Assembly: GCA_017555805.1 (NCBI GenBank)
Contig: JAFZFR010000107.1
Coordinates: 1 to 39,156 of the forward strand
Source of the DNA: Alistipes sp.
Lineage (GTDB): Bacteria > Bacteroidota > Bacteroidia > Bacteroidales > Rikenellaceae
Reading direction: 5' to 3'
DNA: 39,156 nt
In this document: piece after piece, positions 34,701-39,156 of the stretch
Numbering within the stretch: the stretch's first letter is position 1
Layout of the letters: every line of letters begins with the position of its first letter
Position numbers and translations under genes: made by a program
Notes under the pieces: model-generated
The model's database searches: none
Told to the model about the DNA's origin: nothing
The model's input: only the letters and a program-made list of their open reading frames with translations

Positions 34701-36043
34701 TAAAATACTCCCAAATTTTTGAGGAAAATATAAATTATCAACAAGGGGGTAACATATCGCAATGCTATTCGCAGCAGAGGATAGGCTCTGCCCTTCAACT
34801 CGCCGTAGTTGGTAATCTCGCCACGCAGGAAGTCGGGCTTCATCCACCACACCGCAAAGATGCAGGTGAAAAGACCACCAAGAGGCATCAGCACATTTGC
34901 CGTCGCGTAGTCGAAGATATTAAAGAACGATACATTCTCGGCCTTAATACCCGCGAAATCAATATCGAATGTGCACCACAACGCAATCAAGCAGAACGCC
35001 ACCGAGAGGAACGATGTGAGGTTTGTCGCACCCTTGCGCGAGAATTTGAACTCCTCGGCGAAGTATGCCGTCAGCACCTCGTGGAACGAGATTGTAGAGG
35101 TCAGGGCGGCAAGCACAATCAAAAGGAAAAAGACTGCCGACCACAACGAAGCCAAAGGCATATCCTTGAAAATCTCGGGCAGCGTGATAAAGATAAGCGA
35201 AGCACCCTCGGTTGGCTCCAGACCAGCGCTAAATACGGCTGGGAAGATTACAAGACCCGCCAGCGTCGCCACCAGCAGCGTGAGCAACGAAACGCTCATC
35301 GAGGTGCTCGTAAGGTTGTTGTTCGGCTTAAAATATGATGCGTAGGTCACCATACAACCCATTCCCACCGAGAGCGAGAAGAAGGCCTGACCGATAGCCA
35401 TAAAGATGGTCTCGGCAGAGAACGCCTCGCTAAAGTTGGGCTTTAAGAAGAAGCGGTAACCCTCGGCTGCGCCAGGCATAAACGCCACGCGGATAGCCAT
35501 AATAATCAGGATGACAAACAGGGCTGGCATCATCACCTTCGACGCCTTCTCGATACCCTTCTCCACGCCACGCGCGATGATAAGGTGCGTGAGCAGAACA
35601 AAGACTACGGTGTAGATTGCCTGTCGGGGCGATAGTTGGAACGCCTCCCACTGCGCCGAGAAACTCTCGCCAGAGCGGTACAACGGACCAAACGAACTGA
35701 ACAGATACTCAAGCGACCATCCCGCCACGATGTAGTAGTAGCCCGAAATCAGCATCGCACACAACACGCCGTTGTAGCCCAGCCAGCGCCACGGACGCGA
35801 CAACTCGCGGAAGCCACCCACCGCATTCTTCTGGGTCTTGCGACCCACCGCAAACTCCGCCAGCATAACGGGGATACCCACCACAAATACGCAGATGAGA
35901 TAGACCAGCAGAAACGCTGCGCCACCATTCTCGCCCGCCATATATGGGAAGCGCCAGATGCTACCCAGACCGATTGCCGAGCCTGCGGCAACCAGAATCG
36001 CACTTAACTTACCTCCAAACGAGGCTCTTGTCTGTTCACTCAT
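34700..36043 (-). CDS. sodium-dependent NSS/SNF family transporter
   Basis: A 447-residue, LeuT-fold transporter with about 11 helices, as is common in bacteria. Helix 1 has the unwound sodium/substrate site GSAIGLGSIWRFPY; GGAAFLLVYLI and the helix 6-8 segments (FFSLSVGMGCMVTYASYF, LTSTISFHEVL) are typical. It takes up amino acids or related amines with sodium. A -7 box TATATTTG lies 22 bases upstream. Confidence 0.93.
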   Translation of the reverse strand: MSEQTRASFGGKLSAILVAAGSAIGLGSIWRFPYMAGENGGAAFLLVYLICVFVVGIPVMLAEFAVGRKTQKNAVGGFRELSRPWRWLGYNGVLCAMLISGYYYIVAGWSLEYLFSSFGPLYRSGESFSAQWEAFQLSPRQAIYTVVFVLLTHLIIARGVEKGIEKASKVMMPALFVILIIMAIRVAFMPGAAEGYRFFLKPNFSEAFSAETIFMAIGQAFFSLSVGMGCMVTYASYFKPNNNLTSTSMSVSLLTLLVATLAGLVIFPAVFSAGLEPTEGASLIFITLPEIFKDMPLASLWSAVFFLLIVLAALTSTISFHEVLTAYFAEEFKFSRKGATNLTSFLSVAFCLIALWCTFDIDFAGIKAENVSFFNIFDYATANVLMPLGGLFTCIFAVWWMKPDFLRGEITNYGELKGRAYPLLRIALRYVTPLLIIYIFLKNLGVF

Positions 36044-36065
36044 AGTTTTATAAACTTCTTGGCTA

Positions 36066-36073
36066 CAAATATA
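36066..36073 (-). promoter_or_regulatory. -7 box of the NSS transporter gene
   Basis: The minus strand reads TATATTTG, 22 bases before the start codon at 36043. No TTTG partner was recognised. Confidence 0.45.
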
Positions 36074-36087
36074 GTAAAAAAGTTCTC

Positions 36088-36861
36088 TTATCGATTAAAT
36101 AGATGCACCGCCTTGTAGAGCGTCGCCTGTGCCGTTGTTTTCATCGACGATGTGCAGCAGGCAATCTTATATCCCGCATCCGCCACCGCCAGCGTAATCA
36201 GTCGCTCATAGACATGGGCGAGCGTGCCCGTAGAGTGCGACTTCGACTCCTTCGTCCAGGTGCCAAAGTCGATGGCGGCAGAGATTATTCGCTGCTGTGC
36301 TTCGCGCTTGACGATGAACATCGCGCCCGCGCAGAACTTTCTGTAACTGCGACGGCAACCGATTCGCTCGGCCTCCTCCTTGAGCATATGGCTATCCTCG
36401 GGCAGGTAGTTCTTGAGTTTCTTCAGCATCTCATAACTGCACACCATACCCACCTCGGGGTGGTTCAACTTACGCAACACACGCTTAAACTTCGACTTCG
36501 AGCCGAGCAACGAGTTCACCAGATGGTCGCGCCAGCGCCAGCCCGCCAGACTCACGCCATTGAGGCGGTTGTGCTTTGGCATCTCGCGCTTGGTGTGCAA
36601 CTTGAGGATGTAGTCGTAGCCCGAGAGGTCGTTGCGCTGCAACACCTTGATATATGGGGCAATATCGTAGCCGATATTGGTCACCTCGATGATGCGTACA
36701 TCACTGCGGAAGGCGCGTAACTTCTCCTCAACCGCCTCGTCGTGAGTATCTATGGTCACCCACAAATCCCACTCGCAGCCATTGACATTCTTCAGTTTCG
36801 AGATAAAATAGTCCACCTGGTCCTTATACCAGATATGCAAAATCACCAATACTCGTTTCAT
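36088..36861 (-). CDS. rhamnan synthesis protein F (RgpF)-like
   Basis: A 257-residue protein matching the RgpF-like glycosyltransferase family by its motifs: VTNIGYDIAPYIKVL, YDYILKLHTKR and the later FCAGAMFIVKRE. The family takes part in rhamnose-containing polysaccharide synthesis. No signal peptide. It starts 37 bases after the GH27-like gene, possibly in the same transcript. Confidence 0.82.
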   Translation of the reverse strand: MKRVLVILHIWYKDQVDYFISKLKNVNGCEWDLWVTIDTHDEAVEEKLRAFRSDVRIIEVTNIGYDIAPYIKVLQRNDLSGYDYILKLHTKREMPKHNRLNGVSLAGWRWRDHLVNSLLGSKSKFKRVLRKLNHPEVGMVCSYEMLKKLKNYLPEDSHMLKEEAERIGCRRSYRKFCAGAMFIVKREAQQRIISAAIDFGTWTKESKSHSTGTLAHVYERLITLAVADAGYKIACCTSSMKTTAQATLYKAVHLFNR

Positions 36862-36898
36862 TGTGATTTACTGAAAGTCTTTATGTTGTATTACAAGA

Positions 36899-38296
36899 TT
36901 AACTCTTTCGCAACCTCACAACCTTGCAAGCGTGCGCCTGCAATGTCACCTCCAACTTCTCACACTCTCCCTCGTCCTCGTGTCTCCACATATCTCTCAC
37001 ACTCCACTCGCCCTGAAGGCCCAACTCCTCAAATGACAATGAGAAGTGCTGCTCCTCGTCCTCGCGATTGAACAGACCCACAACCCAGTCACCCGAGGTG
37101 AGTTGTCCATACCAAATCTGATGCTTTGCATCGTTCAGGTCAGCCGACAAAGGCTTACCCACAAAGCCATCCTTATTCAACTCCAGCAACTCCTCGTTCT
37201 GATAGAATCGCACGCTCTCGCCGATGGTGTTCCACTGGTCGGCAACCGTAACAGGACCGCCCGCCAGGAGTTGCAGCGAGATAACCGACTCTCGCTCGGC
37301 GTCTGTTGCGAAGGTATTAAGGCGGATAAAGTCGCCATCCAGGATCACCTTCTCTCGACCCGAAATCTGCGACCAATGAACAAAGCCGTCAAACATATTC
37401 ATACAGTTTGGCCAACTGTCATAGACCTCGCCGCGCTTCGTCGCAGAGAACTGCGCCCAGCCGCCGTCGCCCGTATCAGCCACGATACGCACCATATTGC
37501 CATACTTGCTCTCCAGCGACGCCTTGTCATTCAGGTGAGGCATAACCAGCGATGTGAAGATGCCGTACTTCGTAGCCGACTCGTTGATATACTTGAGCGC
37601 CAACTCATATACATCGCGACCATAGCCACGACCCACAACACCCATACCGCGGTCTATTCCATCCTCATACCAACTCAGGAAGTCCATACGGATGTAATCA
37701 ACGCCCAACTCGGCGAAGTGCTTGAAGAAGTTGTCGATATACTCCTTCGCACCCTCGTGTGTCGCCACAGCCCAGCCAAACCAGGTGTCGCCGACATCGG
37801 TGCGAAGAACTGAATCGCTCTCCTTGTATCTCAAGTCGCCAAAGGTGATGCCGTCGGTGCCCTCAATAACGGTGTCATCAGCGCCGTGAATCCAGAGTGG
37901 GTTGTCGTAAACACCCACCTTCAAACCGCGCGCCTTACACTTCTCGACCAACTTTTTCAGCGACATCGAGCCGTAGTGGGTCATATAACCACTATCATCC
38001 TTCACAAGCATTGGGATAAAGCCATCGGTGCAGACCATATCGTAGCCATAAGGCTTCAAATCGGTTGCCACCCAGTCGATAATCTTATCCCACTGCTCCT
38101 CGGTGATATCCATCTCCGATGTAGGAACACTCGCTTTCTCCAACATCCAGCAATACTCATAGACGCTCCAGTAAAGAGGTGCCTTATAGCGGTGCAACTC
38201 CTCGCCAAACGCGCCACACTTCTCACTCTTCGCGCAACCGCAAAAAGCAAACGCCACAAGCGCCAACAGGCAAAGTCCGACAATCTTCTTCATCAT
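36899..38296 (-). CDS. GH27-like (clan GH-D) glycoside hydrolase lipoprotein
   Basis: A 465-residue protein with a lipoprotein-type signal (Cys21 in FCGC; the lipobox is slightly atypical) and a (beta/alpha)8 barrel resembling alpha-galactosidases and isomaltodextranases. The candidate nucleophile Asp is in DYIRMDFLSWY; the acid/base region is RIVADTGDGGW. The late barrel segment (LQLLAGGPVTVAD) and a C-terminal beta domain from about residue 385 match the family plan. Substrate unknown; probably an alpha-linked sugar at the cell surface or in the periplasm. Confidence 0.82.
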   Translation of the reverse strand: MMKKIVGLCLLALVAFAFCGCAKSEKCGAFGEELHRYKAPLYWSVYEYCWMLEKASVPTSEMDITEEQWDKIIDWVATDLKPYGYDMVCTDGFIPMLVKDDSGYMTHYGSMSLKKLVEKCKARGLKVGVYDNPLWIHGADDTVIEGTDGITFGDLRYKESDSVLRTDVGDTWFGWAVATHEGAKEYIDNFFKHFAELGVDYIRMDFLSWYEDGIDRGMGVVGRGYGRDVYELALKYINESATKYGIFTSLVMPHLNDKASLESKYGNMVRIVADTGDGGWAQFSATKRGEVYDSWPNCMNMFDGFVHWSQISGREKVILDGDFIRLNTFATDAERESVISLQLLAGGPVTVADQWNTIGESVRFYQNEELLELNKDGFVGKPLSADLNDAKHQIWYGQLTSGDWVVGLFNREDEEQHFSLSFEELGLQGEWSVRDMWRHEDEGECEKLEVTLQAHACKVVRLRKS

Positions 38297-38325
38297 TTTT
38301 CGGGGTTAGTCAAAAAACTCTTAAA

Positions 38326-38361
38326 TCGAAAAAAGAGCAGACCCTCTTAAAGAATCTGCTC
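38326..38361 (-). terminator. intrinsic terminator of the rpsR-rplI transcript
   Basis: On the minus strand, GAGCAGA-N13-TCTGCTC is followed by TTTTTT. It lies just downstream of the 3' hairpin element. Confidence 0.85.
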
Positions 38362-38372
38362 TATCCTCATAT

Positions 38373-38495
38373 ATTTTGCTTGTATTAAAGTGGGTTTTCA
38401 AGGCTTGCGTAGTTTTCAAAAGCGGAGCATACTTGGCGTATGTGAGCATTTTGAGAACAAGCGTAACGCAGAAAACACCTTTAAGACAACAAAAT
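38373..38495 (-). repeat. 3' UTR long-hairpin element, copy 3 (after rplI)
   Basis: A 123-nt hairpin whose arm begins at the rplI stop codon. ATTTTG pairs with CAAAAT (38490-38495), TTGT with ACAA, TTAAAG (38385-38390) with CTTTAA, and GGGTTTTC (38392-38399) with GAAAACAC. GTTTTCAAAA (38412-38421) pairs with TTTTGAGAAC (38449-38458; one G-U). GC (38422-38423) pairs with GC (38446-38447), next to bulged A38448. The tip is GCATAC (38427-38432) with GTATGT (38438-38443). Confidence 0.88.
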
Positions 38496-38932
38496 TACTC
38501 AGCAACTACAGAGAAAGCAACAGTAGCCTTAACCTCGCGGTGAAGCTTAACAGTTGCAGTGTACTCACCTACAGTCTTGATTGACTCTACAGAGATAGCC
38601 TTGCGATCAACAGTAATCTCCTTTGCAGCCAAAGCCTCAGCGATGTCAGCTGAAGTAACAGCACCAAAGATCTTACCCTCCTCAGCCTTAACTGTGATAG
38701 TCAAAGGCAAGTTAGCGATAGTCTCTGCCAAAGCCTGTGCATCAGCCAAAATCTTTGCATCCTTGTGAGCGCGCTGGCGGAGGTTCTCAGCCAACACCTT
38801 CTTTGCAGATGCAGTAGCAGCCTTTGCAAAGCCCTGAGGAATCAAGTAATTGTTTGCATAACCTGGCTTAACATTAACGATATCGTTAGCATAGCCCAAG
38901 TTCTCTACATCCTTAATAAGAATAACTTCCAT
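38495..38932 (-). CDS. rplI: 50S ribosomal protein L9
   Basis: A 145-residue L9 of the large ribosomal subunit. The N-terminal rRNA-binding domain (MEVILIKDVENLGYANDIVNVKPGYANNYLIP) joins the C-terminal domain through a long helix. It lies 19 bases after rpsR, the usual rpsF-rpsR-rplI order, and its 3' UTR carries the repeated hairpin and a terminator. Confidence 0.98.
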   Translation of the reverse strand: MEVILIKDVENLGYANDIVNVKPGYANNYLIPQGFAKAATASAKKVLAENLRQRAHKDAKILADAQALAETIANLPLTITVKAEEGKIFGAVTSADIAEALAAKEITVDRKAISVESIKTVGEYTATVKLHREVKATVAFSVVAE

Positions 38933-38951
38933 ATTGCTCTCCTCCTCTTTA

Positions 38952-39156
38952 TTATTTCATACAATCGGTTACGAATGGCAAGATAGCCAAGTGACGAGCA
39001 CGCTTAACAGCCTGTGCCACCTTCTTCTGATACTTCTGAGAAGTACCTGTCAAACGACGAGGAAGGATCTTACCCTGCTCGTTGAGGACCTTCTTCACGA
39101 ACTCACCATCCTTATAACCTACATACTTAATACCGAGCTTCTTAAAGCGGCAGTAC
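38952..39156 (-). CDS. rpsR: 30S ribosomal protein S18, 5' part missing
   Basis: The last 67 codons of S18 read on the minus strand to a TAA at 38952-38954; the N-terminus lies outside the window. The visible protein ([19 protein letters not shown] near the start, [17 protein letters not shown] and [14 protein letters not shown]) is characteristic. It is too short at the window edge to be found as a complete frame. Confidence 0.96.
   Translation of the reverse strand, partial: YCRFKKLGIKYVGYKDGEFVKKVLNEQGKILPRRLTGTSQKYQKKVAQAVKRARHLAILPFVTDCMK

Overview
The window looks like Bacteroidales chromosome, most plausibly a moderately GC-rich gut lineage such as Alistipes/Rikenellaceae. The evidence is the promoter type (TTTG, then 19-21 bases, then TAnnTTTG, seen before tRNA and protein genes), lipoprotein and DUF4290-type genes typical of Bacteroidetes, an NSS and an NhaC transporter, and GH127-like and GH27-like hydrolases. 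The family assignment is an inference from gene content.

Layout. 1-700: two tRNA-Gly genes (one cut by the window edge) and a fluoride channel (crcB), all on the minus strand. 833-7248: a complete urease operon, ureA-B-C-E-F-G-D, ending in a urea transporter, behind a candidate sigma-54 promoter. 7205-9199: a FUSC-MFS fusion transporter that converges on and overlaps the urea transporter. 9252-12914: pfkA and groES-groEL on the minus strand, separated by several structured repeats. 13072-15282: a secreted heparinase II/III-type protein and a rhodanese lipoprotein. 15391-17648: tRNA-His and initiator tRNA-Met bracket an AT-rich pocket with two unknown genes, tRNA-derived fragments and a flanking direct repeat. 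17804-22741: a five-gene heterodisulfide-reductase-like electron-transfer operon. 22912-28247: a GH127-type hydrolase, folA, thyA, lpxH and a TlpA-like lipoprotein. 28343-30382: a DUF4290 gene, divergent from a sigma-54 activator with a degenerate receiver and no DNA-binding domain. 30371-38296: phosphatase, NhaC antiporter, glycosyltransferase, acyltransferase, NSS transporter, RgpF-like protein and a GH27-like lipoprotein. 38495 to the end: rplI and partial rpsR.

How the genes work together. The urease block is self-contained: urea uptake, apoenzyme and the four nickel-insertion accessory proteins. The Hdr-like block combines soluble HdrC/HdrB/HdrA-type subunits with a membrane HdrE-HdrD fusion, which suggests electron exchange between the quinone pool and an unknown thiol or ferredoxin partner.

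The most unusual signal is not a gene. Three copies of a roughly 122-nt element lie directly after the stop codons of pfkA, groEL and rplI and before an intrinsic terminator. Their sequences have diverged but fold into the same long hairpin, with several compensatory base-pair changes. A second, unrelated hairpin unit is present twice in tandem between groEL and pfkA. Two good matches to the sigma-54 -24/-12 promoter lie upstream of the urease and groESL operons, each with a palindrome at enhancer distance.
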